A stretch of 43,575 nucleotides of DNA from Desulfovibrio desulfuricans (GCA_003251995.1 QKDT01000015.1:1-43575); one strand, 5' to 3'; shown: positions 5,005 to 13,049, counted from the first letter of the stretch. Made by a program: numbers and translations. Notes: generated from the letters alone by a model not told the origin.

Positions 5005-5192
5005 TGCACGTCTTTACTTCCAAATCCAACTACCTGCGCAAGCCTGAGCCGTGCTCACAAGGGCTGTGCCACGACTGCAAGGCGCCCACGCCAACCTACC
5101 GCTGCCCCAAGTGTAAGGCAAAGCATGACGCGAAGCACCGCGCCAACATGGAAGGGTTCGCGGAAGATGAAACGTACAGGGTGCTGCATTGA
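5004..5192 (+). CDS. Zinc-ribbon small protein, 62 aa
   Basis: Two cysteine pairs, CHDCKAPTPTYRCPKC, form a compact four-Cys zinc ribbon at about residues 23-38, followed by a basic helix AKHDAKHRANM. Start and stop overlap both neighbours (TAATG and TGATG), typical of translational coupling in an early operon. Likely nucleic-acid or protein binding; function unknown. Confidence 0.65.
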   Translation: MHVFTSKSNYLRKPEPCSQGLCHDCKAPTPTYRCPKCKAKHDAKHRANMEGFAEDETYRVLH

Positions 5193-5335
5193 TGAAGCCG
5201 CCGCGCTGCATCGAATGCCTGCAATGGCGTCAGCAGAAAGGCAGGGCATGGTGGAACGGATACTGCGCGCTTACTGGTCAGGATATTTTTTACAGGACGA
5301 AGTGCCAACTGCCGGAATGGCAGGCGCAGAAATAG
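5192..5335 (+). CDS. Second cysteine-rich small protein, 47 aa
   Basis: ATG overlaps the previous stop (TGATG). The product MKPPRCIECLQWRQQKGRAW has a CxxC near the N terminus and two more cysteines (YCALTG, TKCQLPEW), enough for one zinc site. This is the correct frame; the longer frame overlapping it lacks these features and a ribosome site. A hairpin, AGCCCCTG/CAGGGGCT, follows at about 5338-5361 without a U-run. Confidence 0.55.
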   Translation: MKPPRCIECLQWRQQKGRAWWNGYCALTGQDIFYRTKCQLPEWQAQK

Positions 5336-5396
5336 AAAAGCCCCTGGCGAAAACAGGGGCTTACAGGGAATGAACCAGTTACTCAATGGAGCTATT

Positions 5397-5609
5397 ATGC
5401 AGAACAACACCGTAAATGTCAACGCGCAATGCAGCTTGTCTCCTGATGAAATGGAAACGCTGCTGCGTGCGGAGATTGAACTCACTGGCAGGGGTATGCA
5501 AGACGGCCTGCAATACTTCGCTGACATGCGCGACAGGAACACCGCTGCACAGAAGCAGTTGATCGCGCTGCGTGCCGGACAGCAAACTATGGTTGATTGG
5601 AGGGGTTAA
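5397..5609 (+). CDS. Hypothetical early protein, 70 aa
   Basis: Start chosen at ATG 5397 because GGAG lies 5 nt upstream; the in-frame ATG at 5370 has its ribosome site too close. The protein is acidic and mostly helical (SPDEMETLLRAEIELTGRG, then DMRDRNTAAQKQLIALRAG). Its stop overlaps the replication gene start (TAATG). Position suggests an accessory of replication; no family recognised. Confidence 0.6.
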   Translation: MQNNTVNVNAQCSLSPDEMETLLRAEIELTGRGMQDGLQYFADMRDRNTAAQKQLIALRAGQQTMVDWRG

Positions 5610-6499
5610 TGAACACAGACTTTCGAGTTGCTGTGGACTTTTTCGCCCACCACAAGGCCCGTAAGCTTAAAAAGCGCCTTGGCTCTGATGGGCTCATGGC
5701 CCTGCTGCAATTGTGGGCCTATGCCGCAAAGCTGCGCGCTGATGGCGACCTGTCAGGCATGAGCGTGGAAGATATCGAGCTGGCTTCCGGCTGGGACGGA
5801 ACGGATGGTGCGCTTGTTTCAGCTCTAGTTGAGGTCGGCTTCCTTGACCAGAACGGTGAAGCCTACGCGCTGCATGATTGGCTTGAGAATAATTCTTGGG
5901 CCGCTGGTGCCGATGCCCGCTCGGACGCTTCGCGATTCTCAAGGATGGCTCGTACTTATCCTAACGAATACGCAACGCTGGTTGAAGCTGGCGTTAAGGG
6001 AATCAGTAAAGAGGACTACGAATCGTTAAGGAGCGTTAACGAACGTCAAACGACCGTTGAACGGCTGCTTAACGAACTGCCAAGCCCTGCCCCCGCTCCT
6101 TCTCCTGCTCCTGTTCCTTCTCCTAGCGATAAAGAGTCTTCCCTTCGGGAAGATGCCGGAACCAAGGTTCCGCCTTGTCCTCACCAGCAGATTTTGGACA
6201 TGTACCACGAACTTCTCCCGGTGCTGCCCCGCATGAAAGTTTGGGACAAAGCGCGCAAGGGAAACCTGGGCGCAAGGTGGCGTGAGCGGTGGGAGGCAAA
6301 GGCTTTTTCCTCACAGGCAGAAGGCTTGGATTATTTCAGGCGCATGTTTGAGTACGTTGGGCGTGAGTGTGATTTCCTCATGGGCCGGGTGACAGACCGT
6401 GATGGGAAGCCATTCTTTGCCTCGCTGGATTGGATAGCCATGCCGAGGAACTTCGCAAAAATCATTGAGGGCAAGTACACTCGCAGGGAGGCCGCGTAA
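5609..6499 (+). CDS. Phage replisome organiser / O-like initiator, 296 aa
   Basis: Start at ATG 5609 behind GGAGGGG. The N terminus, VDFFAHHKARKLKKRLGSDG, and the following LMALLQLWAYAAK match the DUF4373 / Lin1244-type winged-helix domain found in phage replication initiators. A Pro/Ala/Ser linker (SPAPAPSPAPVPSP, about residue 165) joins it to a C-terminal domain (YHELLPVLPRMKVWDKARKG) like those that bind the helicase. It lies directly upstream of the DnaB-type helicase (ATG overlap), so it probably melts the origin and loads that helicase. Confidence 0.8.
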   Translation: MNTDFRVAVDFFAHHKARKLKKRLGSDGLMALLQLWAYAAKLRADGDLSGMSVEDIELASGWDGTDGALVSALVEVGFLDQNGEAYALHDWLENNSWAAGADARSDASRFSRMARTYPNEYATLVEAGVKGISKEDYESLRSVNERQTTVERLLNELPSPAPAPSPAPVPSPSDKESSLREDAGTKVPPCPHQQILDMYHELLPVLPRMKVWDKARKGNLGARWRERWEAKAFSSQAEGLDYFRRMFEYVGRECDFLMGRVTDRDGKPFFASLDWIAMPRNFAKIIEGKYTRREAA

Positions 6500-7875
6500 T
6501 GAGCCAGCTAACCAACGTGATTGAAATGCGCCGCGAGGCTGAACGCGATTTTGTGCGGGCCGCAGCCTGCGGGATAGTCCAGCGAGTGATTGAGGCTGAT
6601 TCCGTGCTGGCGGTTTGTCCTGCTGGACTGATTACCCACGATTTGCAGGCTCAGGCAGTGTACAGCGCGATTTCCGCGATTGCAGCAGACCATAAACGCC
6701 CCGACCCCGTGACGGTTGGCGAATGGGTGAATGCTCATTCCAAGGATTACCCCGGAGTGGGCATGGCTGATGTTGCCAATTTTTACGCTCTGTCCATCGC
6801 CTCAGCGCGTGAAGAAACGATTCTGCACTTGGCCGGAATCGTGCGCCGTGAAGGGCTGAAACAACAGGCAGAGAGCAAATTGTTGGGCATGGTCGCTGAT
6901 TGCCAGCGGTATGGTAACGAGCCTTCGGAAATAGCAAGTGGGGCGGCAATACTTGCAACGCAACTTGAGGGCGGATGCGCAGACCGGACGGATTACAGCC
7001 TAAGTGCAATTATGCGCCGGGTGGTGGCAAAGCTGGAAAACGGAGAAGCCGCAAAGCCTTTGCCGACCCCATATCCAGAGCTAAACAAAATTTTAAAGGG
7101 TGGTCTTGTCCCTGGCGAATTGGCTGTAATGGCTGCACGTCCAGCATTGGGTAAAACAGCCCTCGCAACCTGTTTCGGCGTTGAGGCGGCGAGGCTTGGG
7201 CATCCAGTGCTTGAAATAAGCCGCGAAGTCAAAGACGAGACGGTTGCCTCGCGCATACTTGCCCGCGAAGCCCGCATTGATTCGCGTATTTTCAGACAAG
7301 GTATCGAACATGCTCCTAACCTCATGCCGAAAATACAGAGCGCGCAAGAGCAGCTTGATGCTCTGCCCCTGCTGATCGTTGAAAAGTCCATTGCCCCCAT
7401 GACACCGCGTGAAGTGAGACGCATTGCAAAGAGCATGGGCGGAGTTGGGCTAATTATCATCGACTATTTGCAGCTCATGGAGGCCGATACAAAGAGCAAT
7501 AGCCGTGAGCGGGAGGTGGCCGAAATGAGCCGCAGCTTCAAGCAACTCGCGCTCGACTGCAATTGCCCTGTGCTTTTACTGAGCCAGTTGAGCCGAAAGA
7601 TGGAAGAAGAAAACAGAAAGCCACGTCTTTCTGACCTGCGTGAGTCTGGCGCGATTGAACAAGATGCAGACATTGTGATGTTTTTGCATACCTCGCGCGC
7701 CGAACAGGCTTTGCCTACTCCAAAGGTTGAATTGATCGTTGCCAAGGGACGCAGTTCTGGCGTTGGTTCCTGTGCTCTCTGCTTTGAAAAACCGTTTGCG
7801 AATTTTTATCCCACGACGATGCCAACCGAGATCGAAACAAAGCGCACCGGGCGCAATATGGACAACGGCCTGTAA
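6499..7875 (+). CDS. Replicative DNA helicase, DnaB family, 458 aa
   Basis: The N-terminal ~180 residues form the DnaB helical domain. The RecA-type core has Walker A ARPALGKTAL (about residue 215), a DnaB-type EISREVKDETVASRIL, Walker B LIIIDYLQLM, and the arginine-finger region QLSRKMEEENRKPRLSDLRE followed by SGAIEQDADIVMFLH. Length is normal for DnaB. The Walker A begins ARPA instead of the more usual GRPS, but GKT is intact. It unwinds phage DNA as a hexamer at the replication fork. Confidence 0.93.
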   Translation: MSQLTNVIEMRREAERDFVRAAACGIVQRVIEADSVLAVCPAGLITHDLQAQAVYSAISAIAADHKRPDPVTVGEWVNAHSKDYPGVGMADVANFYALSIASAREETILHLAGIVRREGLKQQAESKLLGMVADCQRYGNEPSEIASGAAILATQLEGGCADRTDYSLSAIMRRVVAKLENGEAAKPLPTPYPELNKILKGGLVPGELAVMAARPALGKTALATCFGVEAARLGHPVLEISREVKDETVASRILAREARIDSRIFRQGIEHAPNLMPKIQSAQEQLDALPLLIVEKSIAPMTPREVRRIAKSMGGVGLIIIDYLQLMEADTKSNSREREVAEMSRSFKQLALDCNCPVLLLSQLSRKMEEENRKPRLSDLRESGAIEQDADIVMFLHTSRAEQALPTPKVELIVAKGRSSGVGSCALCFEKPFANFYPTTMPTEIETKRTGRNMDNGL

Positions 7876-7946
7876 TGTGTAACCGCACCGACTGCGCCTG
7901 AACCTGGGCCGGGGAGCTGGCGTGTAAGTGGTGCGAGGAGGGGGAG
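7875..7946 (+). other. In-frame upstream segment with an internal TGA
   Basis: ATG at 7875 overlaps the helicase stop (TAATG). It starts MCNRTDCA, meets TGA at 7899, then continues TWAGELACKWCEEGE straight in frame into the ATG at 7947. Four cysteines spaced like a small zinc site span the stop. It may be a nonsense-broken N terminus of the next gene, a stop-codon readthrough, or chance. I see no clear bacterial SECIS hairpin just after the TGA. Confidence 0.35.
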
Positions 7947-8147
7947 ATGCGAAAATTATCGCGTTGTATGCGCAGGGCATTGGAAGATTTGTACAACCCT
8001 TGTTGTAGCGCGTCAGCATATTTCCAACAGCCGACATTGCAGGCTCTTGAACGGCGCGGTCTGGCAGTTAGGTCTTTCGGTAGGTGGCGCGTGACAGACG
8101 AGGGGGAAAAGCTGTTGGAACAATATGAAACGGCGGCTATCCAATGA
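7947..8147 (+). CDS. Winged-helix-like small protein, 66 aa
   Basis: GAGGAGG 5 nt before ATG 7947 gives a strong start. The pattern TLQALERRGLAVRSFGRWRV followed by TDEGEKLLEQ is typical of the recognition helix and wing of small winged-helix proteins. It lies between helicase and resolvase genes. Possibly the C-terminal part of a ~90-residue protein if the upstream TGA is read through. Role likely DNA binding; unconfirmed. Confidence 0.6.
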   Translation: MRKLSRCMRRALEDLYNPCCSASAYFQQPTLQALERRGLAVRSFGRWRVTDEGEKLLEQYETAAIQ

Positions 8148-8193
8148 CCACCACCCCTTGCGCAATTTGAACAACTCGATGGAGATAATGGCA

Positions 8194-8445
8194 ATGACAT
8201 ACGAAGCACAACACTCAGTTTGTGGGCTTGCCGTAGGCGACAAGGTGCGCTTAGTGCGCCGTCCGGAAAAGGATGAACGAGGATGGCAATACGGTTGGGA
8301 GAGGATGCTCGACCAGCATATCGGAAGGGTATTTGAAATTCTTGAGGATGAAGGAAAGTATGGTTTTTCCATTCCTTTGCACTATCGCGGGAGCATTTGG
8401 GTATACCCGCGTGTACCGTTTTTCGTGTTGGAGAAGGTGGCATAG
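8194..8445 (+). CDS. SH3-like hypothetical protein, 83 aa
   Basis: GGAG at 8181-8184 gives ATG 8194 a usable 9-nt spacing; ATG 8188 and 8179 are alternatives. The body, GLAVGDKVRLVRRPEKDERG ... GWERMLDQHIGRVFEI ... YPRVPFFVLEKV, is a beta-rich pattern like small SH3/MIB-type barrels seen in many phage early proteins. Stop and the next start are one base apart. Function unknown. Confidence 0.55.
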   Translation: MTYEAQHSVCGLAVGDKVRLVRRPEKDERGWQYGWERMLDQHIGRVFEILEDEGKYGFSIPLHYRGSIWVYPRVPFFVLEKVA

Positions 8446-8446
8446 C

Positions 8447-8926
8447 ATGGCAGTAATCGGAATTGACCCAGGAACAAAGTGCGGCTGGTGCGTGCTGCAT
8501 GACGGCGGCGGCATGGATTCCGGGACATGGAACTTGAAAGGCGGGCGGTTTGAGGGTGGCGGCATGCGGTTCCTTCGGATGCGGCAACACATTGCGGAAC
8601 TGCTCGACACCGTGAAGCCGGGAATGCTGGCGTTTGAAGAAGTGCGCCGTCATCAGGGCGTTGATGCAGCCCATATTTACGGCGGAATTATTGCGGTGAT
8701 TACCGAAGAATGCGAACGCCGAAGCATCCCGTACATGGGCATACCGGTAGGCACCATCAAAAAGCGGGCAACCGGCAAGGGCAATGCTGGGAAGCCTGAA
8801 ATGATGGACGCAGTGCGCAGGGAGTGGCCCGGCTGGGACGGTGACGATAACGAGGCTGATGCACGCTGGATTGCGGTGTGCGCTGGGGAAGCGGCGTTTG
8901 AATCAATATTGCCGCGCTATCAATAG
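8447..8926 (+). CDS. RuvC-like Holliday junction resolvase, 159 aa
   Basis: RNase H-fold motifs in order: first catalytic Asp in VIGIDPGTKCGW (residue ~6), Glu in MLAFEEVRRHQG, and a C-terminal acidic pair in DDNEADARWIA. Length matches RuvC and phage RuvC-like enzymes. It would cut branched recombination or replication intermediates before packaging. It overlaps nothing but is tightly spaced in the early operon. Confidence 0.8.
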   Translation: MAVIGIDPGTKCGWCVLHDGGGMDSGTWNLKGGRFEGGGMRFLRMRQHIAELLDTVKPGMLAFEEVRRHQGVDAAHIYGGIIAVITEECERRSIPYMGIPVGTIKKRATGKGNAGKPEMMDAVRREWPGWDGDDNEADARWIAVCAGEAAFESILPRYQ

Positions 8927-8944
8927 CAAACAAGGACGGAACGC

Positions 8945-9304
8945 ATGGGTACGGAAGCAATCAAATATGACGGCGGAAAGCCGCGCATGGACTTGATACC
9001 CCCGGAATCAATGGTGGCTATGGGAGCGGTTTTGGCGGTTGGGGCGAAAAAATATTCCGGGCGTAATTGGGAAAACGGGTGCGATTGGGGCCGCATTAAC
9101 GCAGCTTTAAAGAGGCATCTTACAGCGTGGGAAGCTGGGCAAGACAACGACCCAGAGACAAATTTGCCGCATTTATGGCAAGTGCTGACCAATGCCGCAT
9201 TCCTCGTTACGTTCGCGGCGCGCGGGGTGGGTACAGACGACAGGCCAAAGGGGTGCGCGGTTGATTTGTGGTCGGCCCCTAAAGCGGAAGAGCAGGCCGA
9301 ATGA
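8945..9304 (+). CDS. dATP/dGTP diphosphohydrolase-type protein, 119 aa
   Basis: The region KYDGGKPRMDLIPPESM, GAKKYSGRNWENG and LTAWEAGQDNDPETNLPHLW is the all-alpha N-terminal domain I know as dGTP_diPhyd_N (formerly DUF5664). Members hydrolyse or bind purine deoxynucleotides and are common in phages. Here only this domain is present. Expected role: shaping dNTP pools during replication. Overlaps the next gene by four bases (ATGA). Confidence 0.65.
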   Translation: MGTEAIKYDGGKPRMDLIPPESMVAMGAVLAVGAKKYSGRNWENGCDWGRINAALKRHLTAWEAGQDNDPETNLPHLWQVLTNAAFLVTFAARGVGTDDRPKGCAVDLWSAPKAEEQAE

Positions 9305-10101
9305 GCCGGGGCTTTTACCGCCTCTTTGCAGGCTCCGACTTTCACTGCGGGCATTTCGCCGGGCTGACGCATCCTGGCTGGCATTACGCACTTGACGGGG
9401 CGCGGGGGATTATTGGCGAGTTGCAGCGGGAAACATGGGGCTGGTTTGCTGGTGAGATCGCCAAGTTGCGGCCCTTTGACGGCGCGGCACTGGTTGGCGA
9501 CCTGTTGGACGGTGACGGTGCGGCCTCTGGCGGTACAGAGCTTATCACCACTGATCGTAACGAACAGGTGGAGATGGCCTGTAAGGTGGTGGAAACCATC
9601 GGAGCTAAGCACAACCGCTTTGTTTACGGCACGGCCTATCACACAGGCAAGCATGAGGACTTTGAAAACCAGATCGCCCAGCGGTTTGGCGCTGAGATAT
9701 CAGATCAGGCGTGGGTGGAGAAGCACGGCGTAGTATTCCACCTCAAGCACCACGTAGGCGGAACATCCATACCCCATGGCAAGGGGACGGCCTTGATGAA
9801 AGACATGCTGTGGAATCAGTTGTGGGCCGAGATGGAAGCGCAGCCACGGGCAAACATCTTTCTGCGTGGTCACACACATCGTTACATCGGTATTGACGAC
9901 ATAGGGCCAAACGGCAGCCCACGCATGGGGTTTTGCCTGCCAGCCCTGCAATCAGCACAGACCAAGTTCGGCGGCAGACGGTGCAGTGGCATCGTCCATT
10001 TCGGGTTCATGCATTTCGACATTTACGAAAATGGGAGTGTGCAGTGGGTACGACACATACTCAATGTTCGGGCGGCAGTCCCGCAGGTGGAAAATCTTTG
10101 A
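9301..10101 (+). CDS. Calcineurin-like metallophosphoesterase, 266 aa
   Basis: Metallophosphoesterase motifs appear in order: SDFHCGH (DxH), GDLLDGDG (GDxxD), GTAYHTG (in the place of GNHE), and GHTHRY (GHxH). This is the di-metal centre of the calcineurin-like family. The GNHE position is altered to TAYH, so substrate or activity may differ. Phage members are often annotated as serine/threonine phosphatases or nucleases; substrate cannot be told here. Confidence 0.8.
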   Translation: MSRGFYRLFAGSDFHCGHFAGLTHPGWHYALDGARGIIGELQRETWGWFAGEIAKLRPFDGAALVGDLLDGDGAASGGTELITTDRNEQVEMACKVVETIGAKHNRFVYGTAYHTGKHEDFENQIAQRFGAEISDQAWVEKHGVVFHLKHHVGGTSIPHGKGTALMKDMLWNQLWAEMEAQPRANIFLRGHTHRYIGIDDIGPNGSPRMGFCLPALQSAQTKFGGRRCSGIVHFGFMHFDIYENGSVQWVRHILNVRAAVPQVENL

Positions 10102-10346
10102 TCTTTGACGCTGAGGCAATGGTCAAACTTCTCGCCGACCAGGCTACGGCAACTGGTAGGGGCGAGGGCATGACCTCCAGTGAGCTGGCGGCAGAGCTTG
10201 GTTTTGGGAAGGAAAAGACGCTCAAACTCATTAAAATGGCTGTAACAAGCGGGAGGTTCCGCGTGACACGCAAGACCGTTACGAATATCGCTGGCATACA
10301 GGCTGTTGTGCCCAGCTATGTGCTGAGCGAGGAGGTGGAAGAGTAG
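10044..10346 (+). CDS. Winged-helix DNA-binding protein, 100 aa
   Basis: GTG at 10044 is chosen because GGGAG lies 6 nt upstream; no ATG is better placed. Residues ~45-85, MTSSELAAELGFGKEKTLKL and then GRFRVTRKTVTNIAG, look like a winged helix with its wing. The start overlaps the end of the phosphoesterase by 58 bp and the stop overlaps the next GTG. Likely an early regulator or replication accessory. Confidence 0.55.
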   Translation: MGTTHTQCSGGSPAGGKSLIFDAEAMVKLLADQATATGRGEGMTSSELAAELGFGKEKTLKLIKMAVTSGRFRVTRKTVTNIAGIQAVVPSYVLSEEVEE

Positions 10347-10630
10347 TGGCTGTAAACCACCAGTTGACAACCACCGTCGGGCAGGGCGTGGGGTTTGAAC
10401 GGACGCGCAGGATTACTGGTTTTCTCGTTGGGACACTAGACCGCTTCAACAACGCCAAGCGCGCCGAAGAACGCGACAGGGTGAAACATGGGGTTTGTGG
10501 TGCGCCGATTATCACGCCAATGAATATGCAGTTTTTGCGTGAACTCGTATTGAATGGGCCAGATGACACTCAGTGCATTTGTGGGTGTGATATTTACGGG
10601 ACATTGCCAGAACGGGAGGGCTTATGTTGA
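10346..10630 (+). CDS. NrdD-like C-terminal fragment protein, 94 aa
   Basis: GTG start overlapping the previous stop (TAGTG). The stretch RRITGFLVGTLDRFNNAKRA and then EERDRVKHG resembles the C-terminal part of anaerobic (class III) ribonucleotide reductase as carried by many small phage proteins. Three cysteines near the end (CICGC) are in reduced number compared with the four-Cys zinc site of NrdD. There is no catalytic barrel and no activase gene here, so it cannot be a complete reductase. Confidence 0.5.
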   Translation: MAVNHQLTTTVGQGVGFERTRRITGFLVGTLDRFNNAKRAEERDRVKHGVCGAPIITPMNMQFLRELVLNGPDDTQCICGCDIYGTLPEREGLC

Positions 10631-10899
10631 TTGAAGTTCGGGTACAACTCAACGGCACAATCAAAGACGATCTCGACCGGGTATCGCACGCCATCGCCAC
10701 GGCACGACTCGCCATGCGCGCGCCGGACGATATGGCAGTGTTCGGCCCAAGGTGGGAGCGTGACGAAATGGGGCATATCTGCGCAGTGCGGTACAGGTGC
10801 AGCAACACGCATCCGGCGGGTAATTGCCGGGTGTGGGAACTGCTGGCAAGGCCGATGGAATTTTTTGCTGACGCGCAGGGCAGCGCGGTGGCGGCGTAG
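10624..10899 (+). CDS. Hypothetical protein, 91 aa
   Basis: ATG at 10624 just after GGGAGGGC, overlapping the previous stop. The middle contains FGPRWERDEMGHICAVRYRC followed by NTHPAGNCRVW, cysteines that could bind metal, after a helical first 35 residues. No family recognised. Confidence 0.55.
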   Translation: MLIEVRVQLNGTIKDDLDRVSHAIATARLAMRAPDDMAVFGPRWERDEMGHICAVRYRCSNTHPAGNCRVWELLARPMEFFADAQGSAVAA

Positions 10900-10909
10900 G
10901 AGGTAAGGC

Positions 10910-11110
10910 ATGGACGGACGGGCAGAACGGAGCACACAGTTACAGGGGTGGGTACAGATCGAGCGGTACTTAGGGCTGACGCGCAATACAATACTGGCGC
11001 GAGGCTATCCAGTGCGCAAGGATGGTGGTGTGTTTGCATTCCGAGAAGAACTGGACACGCACGCTAAAAGCAGACCATCGAAAAGTATCGTTGACAATGT
11101 TTCACATTAA
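10910..11110 (+). CDS. AlpA/excisionase-like HTH protein, 66 aa
   Basis: The core WVQIERYLGLTRNTILARGY and then PVRKDGGVFAFREELD is the short winged-HTH pattern of AlpA/Xis/MerR-like proteins (helix-turn-helix then wing). GGAGG precedes ATG 10910. As the last early gene before the lysis promoter it could help switch to late transcription, but that is inference from position. Confidence 0.6.
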   Translation: MDGRAERSTQLQGWVQIERYLGLTRNTILARGYPVRKDGGVFAFREELDTHAKSRPSKSIVDNVSH

Positions 11111-11140
11111 TTGACGCTTTCTCACAATCTTTCATATAGG
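11111..11140 (+). promoter_or_regulatory. Probable promoter before the lysis genes
   Basis: TTGACG (11111-11116) and TATAGG (11135-11140) with an 18-bp spacer, in an AT-rich 77-bp gap. A further perfect TTGACA at 11091-11096 and TATAAT at 11161-11166 do not pair at normal spacing with each other or with these boxes. This is the only sizeable gap before the endolysin and the head and tail genes. Confidence 0.5.
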
Positions 11141-11187
11141 TAAAAGATTGCATTGCGCTATATAATTGCTGCAAACAGGGGCAGTAT

Positions 11188-11853
11188 ATGGCGATTGAGA
11201 TTGATGCAATTCTGGCGTTGCTTGCGCAAGTCGAGGGGCGGCGTGTTGCGGTTGGGTATGTGCCGTCACGCCGTAACTCTGATGGCGTAGGCAAGAATTA
11301 CGTTGGGCGCTCCATGCCCGTATCCAACGGCATGCCTGCATATCCTGTTTGCGGCAACCATGCAGATTTTACCGCCTTAGATTCCAGCGGCGTCACCATC
11401 GGCACCGGGATTGACCTTGGCGCATATGATGCCAAGACCCTGCTGGGCTACGGTCTGCCTATGGGCATCGTCAACGTGTTGCGTCCGTACTTTGGACTCA
11501 AGCGCTCCGATGCCCTTTCTACGCTCTATCGCCTCCCTCTGATTATATCCCATGACACCGCAGCACTCCTAGACGAGTGCGTTATCGCTGGTGACTGCAA
11601 GGCGTACATTGCCCCCGCATATGAACGCGATTCTGGCGTGTCGTTTGAGTCGCTGCCTGCCCAAGCGCAGGCTGTGACTTTTTCCGTCTGCTACCAGTAC
11701 GGCGTTGCGGGCTGGCGCAAGTTTGCCCCGGTTACATGGGGATACCTGTGCAAGCAGGATTGGTGCAAGGCCAGCGCTGAGCTGATTAACGGGTTCAAAC
11801 CTTACGCAAGCCGCCGGGCCATTGAAGGCACGCTGCTCAAGGAGTTGTGCTGA
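11188..11853 (+). CDS. Endolysin, pesticin-type lysozyme, 221 aa
   Basis: The N-terminal LAQVEGRR supplies a catalytic-type Glu, and VTIGTGIDLGAYDAKTLLGY is the T-x-D motif of pesticin/T4-lysozyme-like muramidases. QAQAVTFSVCYQYGVAGWRK matches the C-terminal part of this fold. There is no signal peptide, so it needs the holin to reach peptidoglycan. First of three consecutive lysis genes. Confidence 0.75.
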   Translation: MAIEIDAILALLAQVEGRRVAVGYVPSRRNSDGVGKNYVGRSMPVSNGMPAYPVCGNHADFTALDSSGVTIGTGIDLGAYDAKTLLGYGLPMGIVNVLRPYFGLKRSDALSTLYRLPLIISHDTAALLDECVIAGDCKAYIAPAYERDSGVSFESLPAQAQAVTFSVCYQYGVAGWRKFAPVTWGYLCKQDWCKASAELINGFKPYASRRAIEGTLLKELC

Positions 11854-12251
11854 TGGGCGCTCTACTCGCCGCTCTGCCCATCGTTGGCAACCTCATTTCT
11901 GGACTTCTGGACTGTCTGAGCGGCGATAAAAAGGCGCAGGCAGAACAAGCCCTCAAGCTACTTGAAATGGCGCAGACTGAGGCGCAGGCGCAGGCGGAGA
12001 TAAACAAGGCTGAGGCTGCAAGCGGCTCTGTGTTTGTTGGTGGCTGGCGACCGTTCATCGGCTGGGTGTGCGGTGCTGCCCTAGCATTCCAGTATATCGT
12101 GCGCCCATTCTGGATATGGGCAATCGCTGTGTGGTGGCCTAATTCCCCCATCCCGCCCGGTTTGGATAGTAACCTGTGGGAACTCATGTTGGGCATGCTT
12201 GGCCTTGGCGGGCTGCGTAGCTTTGAAAAGGTCAAGGGATTGGGCAAATGA
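11853..12251 (+). CDS. Holin of the 3TM type, 132 aa
   Basis: Start at ATG 11853, overlapping the endolysin stop, with AGGAG 8 nt upstream. An N-terminal hydrophobic segment (LLAALPIVGNLISGLLDCL) is followed by a Gln/Ala/Glu helix (KKAQAEQALKLLEMAQTEAQ), then WRPFIGWVCGAALAFQYIV and WIWAIAVWW. This matches the GTA_holin_3TM layout. It would form the inner-membrane lesion at lysis time. Confidence 0.75.
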   Translation: MGALLAALPIVGNLISGLLDCLSGDKKAQAEQALKLLEMAQTEAQAQAEINKAEAASGSVFVGGWRPFIGWVCGAALAFQYIVRPFWIWAIAVWWPNSPIPPGLDSNLWELMLGMLGLGGLRSFEKVKGLGK

Positions 12252-12592
12252 CAGCCGCCGTCCGCGATTTTTTAATCAAGTTTGGGGCAAGCCTCGCAGT
12301 GTCTGGCGTGGTTGCGTTTTTTTCAACGATGTTTGGCATGTACGTTTATAATGCGCAGCAGCAGGTTTCGATTTCAAACATGCAGCGCGACATTGAGCGG
12401 CATGACACCCGTATTGAGCGTCTTGAGTTGCGCAGCGAGGCCCAGGGCAAGGACTTGGCAAGGCTGAGCAGGATGCCGGACGACCTTAAGGAAATTCGCG
12501 AAGACGTTAAGAAACTCCTGTCGCGTGGCGTGGCGGTCAATGCGGGGCAGCCCGGCAGCATGCAGCAGATTTACAGCCTGCCGAGGGAGTAG
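12248..12592 (+). CDS. Membrane-anchored coiled-coil lysis accessory, 114 aa
   Basis: One N-terminal membrane span (SLAVSGVVAFFSTMFGMYVY) and a long helical, probably coiled-coil region (MQRDIERHDTRIERLELRSE onward). It overlaps the holin gene by four bases. The topology resembles an inner-membrane spanin subunit or antiholin, but no lipoprotein partner ORF was seen, so the role is open. Confidence 0.5.
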   Translation: MTAAVRDFLIKFGASLAVSGVVAFFSTMFGMYVYNAQQQVSISNMQRDIERHDTRIERLELRSEAQGKDLARLSRMPDDLKEIREDVKKLLSRGVAVNAGQPGSMQQIYSLPRE

Positions 12593-12599
12593 CGCATGA

Positions 12600-13049
12600 A
12601 TGGACACACTCAGCATACAGCGGCGCATACTGGCGGCAGACCTCACGCCCACGGAGAAGCTGGTGGGCATGGCCCTAGCCCCGCACGTCAATCTGACGAG
12701 CGGGCATATCCGCATACGGCAGGCGACAACCGCGCAGGAATGCGGCTTATCAACCCGCACAGTTAAGCGGGCTGTCCGTGGGCTGATCGAGGCCGGTATA
12801 TTTGACTCAAAGCGCACAGGCCGAGCGACCATATTGATACCGCTCGATGGCGCTGCGAGTGTAAAGAACAGTGGAATAGTGGAAAGGTCACTGGTGACCC
12901 ATCAGATAGGTCATGGGCGACCTATCAGGAGCAGGCAACGGAGTATGCCGTGGGAACTGGACACGACCCTGAGTACACCAGCCGAGGAGCGGTGCAAGCG
13001 GGAAGAGGCGAGGGAAGCGAAAGCTGCCCAACGTCATGCCCGTTGCTAG
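12600..13049 (+). CDS. Helix-turn-helix protein, 149 aa
   Basis: Residues ~10-75, LAADLTPTEKLVGMALAPHV and RQATTAQECGLSTRTVKRAV followed by RGLIEAGIF, are the HTH_36-type winged helix found in phage replication and regulatory proteins. The tail is charged (EERCKREEAREAKAAQRHAR). It lies between lysis and packaging genes and could be a late regulator. Confidence 0.6.
   Translation: MDTLSIQRRILAADLTPTEKLVGMALAPHVNLTSGHIRIRQATTAQECGLSTRTVKRAVRGLIEAGIFDSKRTGRATILIPLDGAASVKNSGIVERSLVTHQIGHGRPIRSRQRSMPWELDTTLSTPAEERCKREEAREAKAAQRHARC

Noticed and set aside
7899..7946. Selenocysteine insertion at the TGA
   Set aside because: No convincing hairpin with the usual apical loop follows the TGA, and a strong start at 7947 explains the downstream protein without recoding.
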